Positions 8,341 to 18,329 are shown, numbered from the stretch's first letter. The stretch: 64,000 nt of DNA from Flavobacterium psychraerolatum (GCF_025960985.1 NZ_JAOQMX010000023.1:1-64000); one strand, 5' to 3'. Numbers and translations: made by a program. The notes: generated by a model from the letters alone, not told the origin.

Positions 8341-8907
8341 TTGTTTTATACCCACTCCTTTTAATTTCTTACCCTTGTGATTTTGGATACACCTTCAGGT
8401 AAAAAAAACTATAATAGTCTATAGATAATTAATTATTAAATTGCGTTAAAATTTTTGGCTCTACGTCGGTATTTTATATAAGCACTATCACCCACAATCA
8501 TTTTATCTTTTTCAGTCATCCTTCTTTACTTTTATATTTGGGCATGCCCTACGGTCGGGTTATCCGCTATATCTTTTTTGGGGCAAAAAAAGCCCCAAAA
8601 AAGGATGCCGCTACTACCCCTCATGCAAAATGCCTTGGGAGATTATTGTATTTAGTTGTAAATATAAATCAAAATTATAGTTGTTACAATTCATCATGAA
8701 ATTTCAACAGTTCAGTAGTATTAAATTTATTTGAGACAACAATAATAGTACTTTTGAAATAGAAATGTTTTAGGATTAGCTTCTTGTAGCATAGCAGCAT
8801 CCAAAAAAACAGCAACACTTAACACATGTATTTACATTCGTTGTATGTACTGCTGTTTTAAGCACTCAAAATCTGGAACAAATATAACAGCACTAATAAA
8901 ATAAAAA
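8341..8907. other. Gene-free stretch between OmpA-like gene and kinase operon
   Basis: Besides hairpin repeat copy 2 (8540-8627), nothing recognisable is present. The sequence is A+T-rich with frequent stops in all frames; the promoter of the kinase operon must lie in its right part, but no clear TAnnTTTG element was found near 8908. Confidence 0.6.
8540..8627 (-). repeat. Flavobacterial hairpin repeat, copy 2
   Basis: On the minus strand it reads AGCGGCATCC, then a perfect 12-bp stem CTTTTTTGGGGC / GCCCCAAAAAAG (8573-8584 and 8592-8603), then GATATAGCGGA. The stem sequence is unrelated to copy 1, while the flanks match it. Confidence 0.75.
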
Positions 8908-10251
8908 ATGAATCCAAGTAGACTATTTAAAGAACTCCCAAGAGCACTTCTTATTTCGTTTTTAATATTTATTGTCTTGGTAACTATTCCGGTTTTGAAT
9001 GGCGGAACGATAACATTCGATAATAATTTGAAGGTGAATTTTTTGTACACCATGTTGTATGGGATGGTTTTATATTATAGTAATGCTATTCTTTTTATGA
9101 AACTACAATCATCTTTTAAAGATAAAAGTTATACGCTCAAAAGATTGGTTATAAGTTTGGGTAGTTCTTTGCTTTTATCTTTGTTCGTGATTTTTTTACT
9201 TCGAATTTTTGAAGATGTAATTATAGAAAACAGGAGTTTTTTAACATTTTTCGAATCAGAAACGATTTCAAATTACATTGTTGCTGCAGTAACTTCCTTT
9301 ATTGTTTTCCTCGGGATTTACTCGCTATATTTCTACAAAGCATACAATGAAGATAAGGTAAAAGAACAGAAGATTATTGCAGGAACAGCTTCGGCTAAAT
9401 TCGAAAGTTTAAAAAATCAAATCGATCCTCATTTCCTTTTTAATAGTCTGAATGTATTGAGTTCATTGATTGAAGAAAATCCTGAAAATGCACAGCGTTT
9501 TACAACTTCATTGTCTAAGATTTACCGTTATGTTTTAGAGCAAAAAGACAAGGAATTGGTGTCTATTGAAGAGGAGCTTGCCTTTGCCAAAACCTATATG
9601 AGTTTGCTCAAAATGCGTTTTGAGGACAGTTTGGAATACGAGATGACAATTGAAAATCCAGATCCAGAAGCAAAAGTGGTACCGCTTGCTTTGCAGCTTT
9701 TGTTAGAAAATGCAGTCAAGCACAATGTGGTGAGCACCCAAAAACCATTGAAAATTCGAATTTTTATCGAAAACGGATTTTTAGTAGTTCAAAATGATCT
9801 TCAAAAGAAAGAGGTTTTGCAAAATAGGGAAGGGGTAGGATTACAAAATATCATCAACCGCTACGCAATTATCACTGATCGAAAAGTTTTGATCGAAAAA
9901 ACAGAACACCATTTCAAAGTCCGTTTACCAATTTTGACCAAACAAATTTCGATAATTCAAACAACAGTTTTGCAAAATGAAAATAACGCTTATTATCGTG
10001 CCAAAAAACGAGTGGAAGAATTAAAGGGATTTTACGGGAATTTGATTTCATATTGCATCGTCATTCCGTTTTTGGTTTTTATTAATTTGACATTTTCGCC
10101 GCAATTCCAATGGTTTTGGTTTTCTGCCGGTGGTTGGGGATTTGGACTTCTCATGCACGGAATCAAAGTCTTTGGTTACCGAAGCGATTGGGAAGAACGT
10201 AAAATACAAGAGATTTTGAGAAAAGAAGCGACTAAAAAACATAAGATATAA
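8908..10251 (+). CDS. LytS-type sensor histidine kinase with C-terminal 2TM domain
   Basis: The 447-residue membrane kinase has four N-terminal membrane segments (about 13-30, 45-65, 80-100, 122-143) followed by a His_kinase-family domain. That domain has phospho-acceptor His175 in QIDPHFLFNSLN, N-box Asn268 in LLLENAVKH and G-box GVGLQNIINR (309-318). Residues 360-437 form an extra 2TM domain (YYRAKKRVEELKGFYGN, two membrane helices, then SDWEERKIQEIL). It should phosphorylate the LytTR regulator at 10987. The next two genes encode free-standing copies of the same 2TM domain, 2 and 19 bp apart. The stimulus is unknown. Confidence 0.93.
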   Translation: MNPSRLFKELPRALLISFLIFIVLVTIPVLNGGTITFDNNLKVNFLYTMLYGMVLYYSNAILFMKLQSSFKDKSYTLKRLVISLGSSLLLSLFVIFLLRIFEDVIIENRSFLTFFESETISNYIVAAVTSFIVFLGIYSLYFYKAYNEDKVKEQKIIAGTASAKFESLKNQIDPHFLFNSLNVLSSLIEENPENAQRFTTSLSKIYRYVLEQKDKELVSIEEELAFAKTYMSLLKMRFEDSLEYEMTIENPDPEAKVVPLALQLLLENAVKHNVVSTQKPLKIRIFIENGFLVVQNDLQKKEVLQNREGVGLQNIINRYAIITDRKVLIEKTEHHFKVRLPILTKQISIIQTTVLQNENNAYYRAKKRVEELKGFYGNLISYCIVIPFLVFINLTFSPQFQWFWFSAGGWGFGLLMHGIKVFGYRSDWEERKIQEILRKEATKKHKI

Positions 10252-10253
10252 TC

Positions 10254-10565
10254 ATGGAATACAGTAATCAAGAAGAAGAGCGCTATTACAGAGCGAGAAA
10301 AAAAGTTGAGGACATCAAAGGCTTTTACGGTAATTTAACCTCATACGTAGTGGTAAATAGCGGGTTGTTTATTCTCAACGTTATAACTTCACCAGGCCAT
10401 TACTGGTTTTATTGGCCTTTGTTGGGGTGGGGAATTGGCGTTCTATTTCATGCCTGCAAAGTTTTTGATCTCATTTCGGTTTTTGGATATGATTGGGAAG
10501 AACGAAAAATCAAAGAATTCATGGAGAAGGAAAATCAGAATCAGAAAAGAGATCAATGGCAATAA
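10254..10565 (+). CDS. 2TM domain protein (first free-standing copy)
   Basis: The 103-residue protein is a lone 2TM domain. It has an amphipathic start RYYRARKKVEDIKGFYGN, two hydrophobic helices (about 28-46 and 52-72), and a cytoplasmic end YDWEERKIKEFME. It closely resembles the C-terminus of the preceding kinase and starts 2 bp after that gene stops, so it is translated from the same message. A scaffold or modulator of the kinase is plausible but inferred. Confidence 0.9.
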   Translation: MEYSNQEEERYYRARKKVEDIKGFYGNLTSYVVVNSGLFILNVITSPGHYWFYWPLLGWGIGVLFHACKVFDLISVFGYDWEERKIKEFMEKENQNQKRDQWQ

Positions 10566-10584
10566 TTTTTAAAAGCAAGAAATC

Positions 10585-10935
10585 ATGAGCAGAGATAAAA
10601 GAATAGTTGATAATTACGATTTGGATCCTAACAGTGATCAAGCACGATATAACGCTGCATACAAGCGCGTAAAAAGAATAAAAGGGTTCTATATTCATTT
10701 GTTGGTTTATGCGCTGGTAAATGCCTTTATTTTGATCTCAATTGTAAAAAGTAGCGGTTTTGAATTTGAAATGTTATGGAAATGGGAAACTTGGAGTACG
10801 GCGCTATTTTGGGGTATCGGAATCCTTGTACATGGCTGGTCTGTCTTTGGGAAGAACTATTTTTTTGGTTCGGATTGGGAAGAGAAAAAAATGAACGAAT
10901 TCATGAGCGAAGAAAAAAGCAATAAGTGGGAATAG
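10585..10935 (+). CDS. 2TM domain protein (second free-standing copy)
   Basis: A 116-residue 2TM domain protein with a polar N-terminal extension of about 25 residues, then YNAAYKRVKRIKGFYIH, two membrane helices, and SDWEEKKMNEFM. It is paralogous to the upstream 2TM gene and the kinase tail, and lies 19 bp after its neighbour. It belongs to the kinase / response regulator operon, and its precise role is unknown. Confidence 0.88.
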   Translation: MSRDKRIVDNYDLDPNSDQARYNAAYKRVKRIKGFYIHLLVYALVNAFILISIVKSSGFEFEMLWKWETWSTALFWGIGILVHGWSVFGKNYFFGSDWEEKKMNEFMSEEKSNKWE

Positions 10936-10986
10936 CTTTTTCGAAAGAGACTAAAGCGCAAGTAGTAAACCATTAAAAATTTTATC

Positions 10987-11742
10987 TTGAAAACAATAAT
11001 TATTGAAGACGAAAAACCGGCAGCTAGATTGTTGCAACGAAAATTAGAAAAATTAAATATCGAAGTAGGGGTGATGCTTCATTCGGTCGAAGAGGCTGTC
11101 AATTGGTTTTCTCAAAATGAACATCCAGATCTGATTTTTTTAGACATTCAATTGTCGGATGGTTTGTCATTCGAAATTTTTGAAAAGGTCGAAATTAAAA
11201 GTGCTATCATTTTTACAACTGCTTATGATGAATTTGCTTTGCGCGCTTTCAAATTGAACAGCATCGATTATCTTTTGAAACCTATCGACGAAGAGGATTT
11301 GGAAATGGCAGTTTTAAAATTCAGGGAACGTCATCCTAAAAATGAAAAAGTGGAATTGGATTTTGAGACGATAAAAAAAATGTTGAGTGGCTCGGTGGAA
11401 AAAGAATATCAAAAAAGATTCACCATCAAAATTGGCCAACATCTAAAAGTGATCGCTATTGACGAAATTGAATGTTTTTACAGCGAGAACAAAGCGACCT
11501 ATTTGCACACTTTTGAAAATCGAGATTATTTGATCGATGGCACCTTGGATCAACTCGAACAGAAATTGGATCCCACCACTTTTTATCGCATCAGTCGTAA
11601 ATTTATAATTCCGATTTCGGCCATAAAAGAGATTGTGGTCTACTCCAATTCGAGACTCAAAATTGTCCTTCCAAGTTACAAAGAAGATGAGGTGATTGTC
11701 TCCAGAGAAAAGGTCTCAGATTTCAAAAATTGGATTCAATAA
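10987..11742 (+). CDS. LytTR-family response regulator
   Basis: The 251-residue regulator has a receiver domain (residues 1-115) with acidic Asp8, phospho-acceptor Asp53 in LIFLDIQL and Lys98 in YLLKPI. A LytTR DNA-binding domain follows (about 145-250) with FYSENKATYLHT and FYRISRKFIIPISAI. The start codon is TTG at 10987, chosen because the protein then begins MKTIIIEDE, the standard receiver start, and no ATG fits. It is the partner of the kinase at 8908 and closes that operon; a bidirectional terminator follows. Target genes cannot be read from this window. Confidence 0.94.
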   Translation: MKTIIIEDEKPAARLLQRKLEKLNIEVGVMLHSVEEAVNWFSQNEHPDLIFLDIQLSDGLSFEIFEKVEIKSAIIFTTAYDEFALRAFKLNSIDYLLKPIDEEDLEMAVLKFRERHPKNEKVELDFETIKKMLSGSVEKEYQKRFTIKIGQHLKVIAIDEIECFYSENKATYLHTFENRDYLIDGTLDQLEQKLDPTTFYRISRKFIIPISAIKEIVVYSNSRLKIVLPSYKEDEVIVSREKVSDFKNWIQ

Positions 11743-11796
11743 TGTAAACTAAAATTTGATCTAAAACCAACTTCTTTTTTATCGAAAATAATGCAG

Positions 11797-11838
11797 AAAA
11801 AAAAGCCTGAAATCAATTTGATTTCAGGCTTTTTTTTT
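11797..11838. terminator. Strong bidirectional terminator after the response regulator
   Basis: AAAAGCCTGAAATCA and TGATTTCAGGCTTTT form a near-perfect stem with a short loop, with an A tract before and a T tract after. Confidence 0.9.
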
Positions 11839-12936
11839 GGTTCAAACTGTTCGGGTTTTTGACTGTTTTATTCTCGAAATAATTGCTTCGTTTTTGTCTG
11901 TTTGCTATGAATAAATTTAGGCTTGCTTTGGTCTGTTTTTGATCTGTGATTTGTATGCGTATTAGGTATGAGTAGGAGGTGGATTTGTGACTCGTAGGAG
12001 TAAGTGTTTGTAGCGAGTTAATAATGGTTTTATGCGCATAATTAAGGCGGGTCATTCCTTCATTCTATAATTATGCTTTATTCGAAAAAGAAGCCTTTAG
12101 AAGTGATTAAAACGGATATTTATGCGGGATTTGCTTTCAAGATAAACTAGTGTTCGGTCTTTATTTTTTATAGAAAATTGGTGAGCTCAGGCTTGTATTT
12201 GAGCTAAAAAAACGATGACAAAAGCCTTTGAAATATCGCTCGATTAGCATTTTTTATAAGGTAAAAAATGAAGAGACTTCTCTAGGTTACTAGGGTAGTA
12301 TATAAGTTATTTTTTAATATCTAACTTTGATTTTGGTTCTTATTGTTAATTTGAGATATTCTAATTTTGTTTTTGAAAACAAACACAATTTATGACTAAT
12401 ACATAGCTTAAATAGCTTAATTTTGTCAAAGATTGCAAGAGTAAACGCATCTTACTTCCTTGTGTTTTTAATTAAATTTATGGTTTATTTAATAGTTTAT
12501 AATTAGTTGGTAAATAACTATTTAATATTATTGTATAGTTTTTGTCTATATTGCTTAATTGTAAGTTTTTTATTTTAAATTTGATAATTTATTTTTAGTA
12601 ACTAAATCTCCTTTTTTGGAAGTGCAATTTTTTTAACTCGCAAAATTTCAGATTTTAAATTGTACTAAAATTTAATTTCAGTATGCTGTAATTTGCATTT
12701 TATATAAAGTAATACTTTAATTAAAATATGAAGTCCCTGTCATGCTGAAATCCACCTTTTTTTTAAGTTTGTCATCAGTTTTAAAGCGGTAATTTTGAAG
12801 GTAAAAATGATCTATTTATTACCTACTGCTACTCAATTGTAATTTGCTTTTTCATGATAATGTTTTGTTAACTGAAATGATAAAATGAGATATAGATTGT
12901 AAATTGTTATCTCAAATTAATTAATCGTTGGTCGTT
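11839..12936. other. Gene-free A+T-rich stretch
   Basis: About 1.1 kb without a credible gene. A short minus-strand frame at 11813-12055 has no recognisable product and overlaps the terminator. A small palindrome, TTTGTTTT-TG-AAAACAAA, lies near 12367-12384. No repeats, tRNA or mobile element ends were recognised. Confidence 0.6.
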
Positions 12937-13413
12937 ATGAAATACTCATTATTCTTGTTTGTATGTATGCTTTTTTCTTTCCAAATTAAGGCACAAAATC
13001 CAGTCGTTTTTGATAATTATCAAGCTTTGGAAAACGAAATATTGAGTAATAAAAACACCACTTATGTAGTCAATTTTTGGGCGACCTGGTGTGCTCCATG
13101 CGTTAAAGAATTGCCCTATTTTGAGCAACTGAATACAGAGGATAAAGCGGTGAAAGTAGTCCTTGTAAGTTTGGATTTTAAGGACCAGATTCAGTCCCGA
13201 TTAATTCCGTTTTTGAAGCGTAAAAAGGTGCAATCTGAAGTCGTGGTTTTGACTGATAAAAACTATAATAATTGGCTCGAAAAAGTAGACCGAAACTGGT
13301 CTGGATCTATCCCCGCTACACTGATTATACAAGGTGAAAAAAGGGTGTTTGTTGAGCGTGATTTCGCTACTTTTAAGGAACTAAATCAATACATAAATTC
13401 GAATATAAATTAA
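12937..13413 (+). CDS. TlpA-like thioredoxin-fold protein, exported
   Basis: A 158-residue protein with a signal peptide (residues 1-19, ending QIKAQ) and a TlpA/ResA-type thioredoxin fold with active site WCAPC (Cys52 and Cys55) in the context VVNFWATWCAPC. It probably acts as a periplasmic thiol-disulfide reductant. A TTG nine bases upstream is in frame, but the ATG at 12937 gives a proper signal peptide start and is preferred. It is followed after 11 bp by a second thioredoxin-fold gene, so the two probably form an operon. Confidence 0.92.
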   Translation: MKYSLFLFVCMLFSFQIKAQNPVVFDNYQALENEILSNKNTTYVVNFWATWCAPCVKELPYFEQLNTEDKAVKVVLVSLDFKDQIQSRLIPFLKRKKVQSEVVVLTDKNYNNWLEKVDRNWSGSIPATLIIQGEKRVFVERDFATFKELNQYINSNIN

Positions 13414-13424
13414 ACTACTACACT

Positions 13425-14027
13425 ATGAAAATCATCTCTTCCTTCTTGTTTGTTTTTACTTTTTTTATTGGCTTGGCCAATCCATTTCCTCCAACGGGTT
13501 ATAAAATTGGGGATACCGCAACCGACTTTAATCTCAAATCTGTTGATGGTAAAATGTATAGTATGGCCGACTATAAAAGCGCAAAAGGCTTTATTGTTGT
13601 GTTCACTTGTAACCATTGTCCGTTTGCTAAAAAGTATGAAGATCGTATCAATTCTTTGGCTAAAAAATACAAATCCAAAGGCTATATTGTGTTAGCGATT
13701 AACCCAAATAATCCTGAAGCGCAGCCCGAAGATAGCTACGAATTAATGAAAGTTAGAGCCAAAGAGAAAGGATTTGCTTTCCCATATATGCTAGATGAGG
13801 GACAAAAAATCTATCCTCAATACGGAGCGACTAAGACACCGCACGTCTTTTTATTGGACAAAAACAGAGTCGTAAAATACATTGGAGCCATCGATGATAA
13901 CGTAGATAGCGCCAAAGAAGTGAAAGAAAAATACTTGGAAAATGCCATCGCAGCTTTAGAAAAAGGACAAAGTCCTTCACCAGAAACTACTAAAGCAATA
14001 GGCTGTTCAATCAAAGTGATGAGGTAA
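13425..14027 (+). CDS. Exported redoxin / thioredoxin family protein
   Basis: The 200-residue protein has a signal peptide (about 1-18) and an AhpC/TSA-like redoxin domain: GDTATDFNLKSVDGK, then VVFTCNHCPFAKKYEDR with the C-x-x-C pair at Cys62 and Cys65, and the cis-Pro strand TKTPHVFLLD. The CNHCPF type of active site is known from a family of thioredoxin-fold proteins of uncertain electron donor. It pairs with the TlpA-like gene just upstream and is followed by a terminator. Confidence 0.9.
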   Translation: MKIISSFLFVFTFFIGLANPFPPTGYKIGDTATDFNLKSVDGKMYSMADYKSAKGFIVVFTCNHCPFAKKYEDRINSLAKKYKSKGYIVLAINPNNPEAQPEDSYELMKVRAKEKGFAFPYMLDEGQKIYPQYGATKTPHVFLLDKNRVVKYIGAIDDNVDSAKEVKEKYLENAIAALEKGQSPSPETTKAIGCSIKVMR

Positions 14028-14078
14028 TAGTAAATTGAAAGGCATTCATTTTATCTTATTTTTACAATCAGTAAACAA

Positions 14079-14117
14079 CAAAAAAGAGCAAAAAGTTGTA
14101 GATTTTTTGCTCTTTTC
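14079..14117 (+). terminator. Terminator after the redoxin gene
   Basis: AAAAAGAGCAAAAA pairs with TTTTTTGCTCTTTT around an 8-nt loop, about 50 bp after the stop codon. Confidence 0.8.
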
Positions 14118-14149
14118 TATGCCTCAAAGTGCCGTTTTTTATGCGTGAA

Positions 14150-14827
14150 AATAGTAAGTAATCATCAAAATAATTCAAAAATAATTAGTTTTTATCTTAG
14201 GTTTTGAGACTGTATTTTTACATTATGGCTGGCAATAAGTTGATTAAATCAGTCCGCTGTTTTCTTATATTTCGAAAAGAAATCAAGCTTATCCGAGTCC
14301 GAAATTTGTCGAAAAGGCATACTATATTCGTTCGAATTATAGATAAATTAGGCTTTAAGAACGGTTTTTTGAAGTAGTTTATACGCTAGATTTACTTTAT
14401 TTCGGACGATTAGACAAGCTAAATATGGAAGATTTATTAGATAATTGGTGCTTTATACTGCTTTATAAGAGTTAATTTAAGGGGTTTTCAATACAGTTTT
14501 GTTAATAGGTTTGCAACAAAAGCGTTGAATTAGGCCCTTTTAATCGGTCTTCTCAAGTTAGCGATTCTATGATTTTAGTGTTCTTTTAATACGTCATAGA
14601 TATAAAATCATTGCTCATATAAACTTATTAGAACTAAAAAATCCATATTTAACCGTGCTTTCAATGCAGTGAATTCGTTAAATTCATGTCCTAATTGGAA
14701 GTCTTAGATACAAGATATTCGCTTACTTTATAAGAAATAGGTAATGAGAAATCTGTTTTCAAACCTGTAGCAGTAGCATGTCACATACATGAACTGTACG
14801 CATTATTTGTTAGATAGTCAAGAGAGT
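14150..14827. other. Degenerate outer part of the tandem repeat tract
   Basis: There is no credible gene. Several stretches look like decayed copies of the array to the right. At about 14638 a segment beginning AAATCCATATTTAACCGTGC is followed by TTTCAATGCAGTGAATTCGTT, matching the unit start and hairpin with several changes. AATTAGTTTTTATCTTAGG at about 14185 and AAATCAGTCCGCTG at about 14246 are similar fragments. This suggests the array once reached further left. Confidence 0.45.
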
Positions 14828-16229
14828 AAATCAGTTTTTATCCGAGGTTTCGCGATAGCGTAACCCTTACATCTGTATCCCAATAGTGTATTATACACAT
14901 AAACTGTTCTCTGTATTTACAAGATAGTCAAAAGGAAAAATCAGTTTTTATCTGTGCTTTCACGATAGCAAATCCTATATATCCGCGTTCCAGCAATACG
15001 TCATATACAAAGGCACAGCAGCAAAGGATTAAATCAGTTTTTGTCCTAGGCTTCGCGATAGCGTATCCGTTACGTCCGTTTCCTAATAGCTTGTTACACA
15101 TAAAAACTGTTCTCTCTATTTACAAGATAAGCAAAAGGAAAAATCAGTTTTCATCCATGGTTTCGCGATAGCGAAACCGTAACATCCGTATCCTAACAGC
15201 ATAATATACACACAAACTGTTCACTCTATTTACAAGATAGTCAAAAGGAAACATTAGTTTAAATCTGTGCTTTCGCGATAGTGAATCCGTTATATCCGCG
15301 TACCAATACCACGCCATTTATATAAAACATTTACACCGCTATAGAGATCGGAAAATCAGTTTTTATCCGAGGTTTAGCGATAGCGAAACCGTTACATCTT
15401 TAACCTAATAGCGTATTATACACACAAGCTGTTCACTCTATTTACAAGATAGTCAAAAGGAAACATTAGTTTAAATCCGTGCTTTCGTGATAGCGAATCC
15501 GTTATATCCGCGTACCAATACCACGTCATGTACATAAAGCATATGTACCATTAAAGAGATATAAAAATCAGTTTTTATCTGTGCTTTCGCGATAGCGAAT
15601 CGTTCACATCCGCGTACCAATAGCACGTCATATACAAAGGCTTAGCAGCAAAGGATTAAATCAGTTTTTATCCGAGGTTTAGCGATAGCTTAACCGTTAC
15701 ATCCGTATCCTAATATTGTATTATACACACAAACTGTTCTCTCTATTTACAAAATAATCAAAAGAAGAAATCAGTTTTTATCTGTGTTTTCGCAATAGCG
15801 AATCCGTTATATCAGCGTACCAATGCCACGCCATGTACATAAAGCACATGAACAGTTAAAGAGGTAAGAAAATTACTTTTTATCCATGCTTTCGCGATAG
15901 CGAAACCGTTACATCTTTAACCTAATAACGTATTATACACACAAGCTGTTCACTCTATTTACAAGATAGTCAAAAGGAAACATTAGTTTAAATCTGTGCT
16001 TTCGTGATAGCGAATCCGTTATATCCGCGTACCAATACCACGCCATGTACATAAAGTACATGAACCGTTAAAGAGATAAGAAAATCAGTTTTCATCCGTG
16101 CTTTCGCGATAGCGAATCCGTTATATCCGCGTACCAGTATCACGTCACATACACAAGGCATACCAGCAAAAGGAGAAATTCAGTTTTAATCCGTCTCATC
16201 CGCGTACCATCGATACATTGCTAATAAAA
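14828..16229. repeat. Tandem array of about 14 units, 93-110 bp each, with internal hairpins
   Basis: Units begin AAATCAGTTTTTATCCG (or ACATTAGTTTAAATC) at 14828, 14938, 15031, 15141, 15251, 15353, 15463, 15565, 15658, 15768, 15870, 15980, 16082 and a partial one at 16176. All share the unit start and a hairpin TTTCGC-GATA-GCGAAA; the clearest is GGTTTCGCGATAGCGAAACC at 15159-15178. Two unit types alternate irregularly. Type A (110 bp) continues GTTACATCCGTATCC and ends with CTATTTACAAGATAGTC; type B (102 or 93 bp) continues GTTATATCCGCGTACC. Some B units have a second hairpin, perfect in CATGTAC / GTACATG at 16044-16062. The array is gene-free and lies between convergent genes. Confidence 0.9.
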
Positions 16230-16232
16230 TAC

Positions 16233-17003
16233 CTACTCAATATACATACGGCGAATCGGAATTAAAACAGCCAATAATAAAGAATAACCAATAAAAAAGG
16301 GAAGGATCCATTCAACATATCCCAGCGGAAGCATAACAGCAATCAATAGCAGTTGAAAGCCCAAACCGTACAAAGATAGTACAGTCATAAACCAATTCGG
16401 AAAAGTTGAAACAAGATACGCTTTCGGGTCTAAGGCATAGATCACAGCATCAAAGGCGCCATATACATAGGTATATATTCGGAACATCAAGTTAACATTT
16501 CGTTGCTTTTCACCTGGTAAAGCGGTTGGTGTATGTCGTTCGAATATCATACTTGTGGCGTCGGCTCCAGCAGACTTATGACGCAAAATAACATAATAGT
16601 AATTGTATAGAGTTCCTTGTAATTGCAGCGCGGCAAATGCGATAATCGTAACCCAAAATGGGGTATTCGAAACATAGCAAATAGCAGAAAAAAACATAAA
16701 ATTCAGTAGGATATCAAAGACACTATCGAGGTATCTACCCGTGTAGGAAGGAGTTTTCTTGAGGCGGGCCAGCTCTCCATCTGCGGCATCAATCATTGAT
16801 TTTAGTACAATAAAAAAAGCAGCCCAATACAAATGGCCTTCAACAATGCAGTAAATAGCCGTTAGTCCTGACAGACCAAATAATAAGGTAACATCAATTG
16901 GGGTAAAGCGAGTGTTTTTTAAGGAATTAGCCAATAATCGACCAAAAGGACGTCCGTAATCAGACAAATCGATAAATTGGTCTTTAGCAGAAAGTTTTGA
17001 CAT
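16233..17003 (-). CDS. CDP-alcohol phosphatidyltransferase family membrane enzyme
   Basis: The 256-residue membrane protein contains the complete family signature D-x2-DG-x2-AR-x8-G-x3-D-x3-D at Asp72, Asp75-Gly76, Ala79-Arg80, Gly89, Asp93 and Asp97. These residues bind Mg2+ and CDP. It has about six hydrophobic segments. The enzyme transfers a phosphatidyl group from a CDP-lipid to an alcohol; which alcohol cannot be told from the sequence. The stop codon lies a few bases from the tandem repeat array, so its message would run into the array unless it ends within it. Confidence 0.9.
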   Translation of the reverse strand: MSKLSAKDQFIDLSDYGRPFGRLLANSLKNTRFTPIDVTLLFGLSGLTAIYCIVEGHLYWAAFFIVLKSMIDAADGELARLKKTPSYTGRYLDSVFDILLNFMFFSAICYVSNTPFWVTIIAFAALQLQGTLYNYYYVILRHKSAGADATSMIFERHTPTALPGEKQRNVNLMFRIYTYVYGAFDAVIYALDPKAYLVSTFPNWFMTVLSLYGLGFQLLLIAVMLPLGYVEWILPFFIGYSLLLAVLIPIRRMYIE

Positions 17004-17190
17004 TAATGTTTAGAAACAAAAATAAATGCGACAATATAGTCTGGTGTAAATTTATACAATTAGTTATAAATATAAGTAAAATTAGGTGTTTTAGTGCTAG
17101 GGTGTAACGTAAAAGTAGATGCAAACTGCTAAACCACAATTCTATCCGTTTATCCCTAAACTTTTAATCTTTAACTCATAACCCCTAATA

Positions 17191-18213
17191 TTATTTAGAA
17201 AGTCTATGCAAAGTAAACGTCATCGTTGCTAACAAAAAGAAAGCATTGATTTGATGTGCTAATCCCAACCAAAGCGGAACAGCTAATAATAAGGTAAATA
17301 CGCCCAATGCAAATTGCACCAAAACCAAGAAAATCAAAGCATTAATTCCTCTTTTTTGATCTTGTAGCAACATGCTCCTCTTACTTTTAACAAACAAGAA
17401 ACCAATCATAAAGACAACTAGATAGGCAAGTGTACGGTGTACAAATTGAACACCACTTTTTCCTTCAGTTAGGTTTAATAATAAGTTAGGTTGCTCAATA
17501 AAAACACTATCGTGGATAAATTGTCCATCACTCATTAATGGCCAGTGGTTATGAATCAAACCGGCATTTAATCCCGCTACAAAACCACCATAGATGATTT
17601 GTATAAGTAAAATAACCAAAGCATAACGCGCTATTTTTTGCAATCCTACTTGGGGAGGATTGCGATGTGGATAAATTAAATCTAGCGCTACCCACAACGT
17701 ATAGGCAAAAGTAATAAAAGCAAAGGTAAGGTGTAGTGAAAGTCTAAAATGGCTTACATCAGGATTATCAATCAGTCCACTTCGAACCATGAACCAGCCT
17801 AAAAAACCTTGAAAAGCACCCATGAAGAGTAATACAAAACACTTTTTGACAGTCGCACGGTCTAATTTCTTTTTGATTAAAAAGTAAACAAAAGGTGCTA
17901 AAAATACCAATCCAATAATACGACCAATAAAGCGGTGAAACCATTCCCAAAAATAAATAAATTTATAATCAGACAATTGGAAATCATTATGAATATTAAT
18001 TTTTTGGTATTCTGGGAACTTTTTATATTCCTCAAAAGCAACATTCCATTTTGCCTCCGTCATGGGAGGGAAGGTATCGGTGACCAAATGCCAGTCTGTC
18101 ATTGATAAACCGGAGTTGGTCAAACGAGTGATGCCGCCCACGGTAACCATCAAAAATAAAAGAAAACATCCTGTTAGTAACCAGTAAATAACTGATTTAT
18201 CTGCCTTGTTCAT
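17191..18213 (-). CDS. ctaA: Heme A synthase (COX15/CtaA family)
   Basis: The 340-residue integral membrane protein has eight predicted segments. The conserved heme-ligand histidines lie in EWFHRFIGR, HLTFAFITFAY, FVHRTLAYL and LAHQINAF, and the N-terminal GGITRLTNSGLSM motif is typical of COX15-type proteins. It oxidises the C8 methyl of heme O to give heme A for cytochrome aa3 oxidase. It stands alone here: no cyoE/ctaB or cox genes are adjacent, and about 100 bp of untranslated DNA separates it from each neighbour. Length is normal. Confidence 0.95.
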   Translation of the reverse strand: MNKADKSVIYWLLTGCFLLFLMVTVGGITRLTNSGLSMTDWHLVTDTFPPMTEAKWNVAFEEYKKFPEYQKINIHNDFQLSDYKFIYFWEWFHRFIGRIIGLVFLAPFVYFLIKKKLDRATVKKCFVLLFMGAFQGFLGWFMVRSGLIDNPDVSHFRLSLHLTFAFITFAYTLWVALDLIYPHRNPPQVGLQKIARYALVILLIQIIYGGFVAGLNAGLIHNHWPLMSDGQFIHDSVFIEQPNLLLNLTEGKSGVQFVHRTLAYLVVFMIGFLFVKSKRSMLLQDQKRGINALIFLVLVQFALGVFTLLLAVPLWLGLAHQINAFFLLATMTFTLHRLSK

Positions 18214-18329
18214 TTAATTATATATTTATACCAATAAAAAATTAAGGTTATATAGTGAAATGAATCTTAATTTAGTCCTAGTAAGTTTTATGTAAACATT
18301 TATTAGTCTAATGTAAATAGCGTAAAAAA

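Noticed and set aside
11813-12055. Minus-strand 80-residue open frame
   Set aside because: It overlaps a terminator, is rich in Ser, Thr, Asn and Lys without any motif, and has no neighbour that would explain it.
14828-16229. CRISPR array
   Set aside because: The whole 93-110 bp unit is conserved, there are no unique spacers between short repeats, and no cas genes are nearby.
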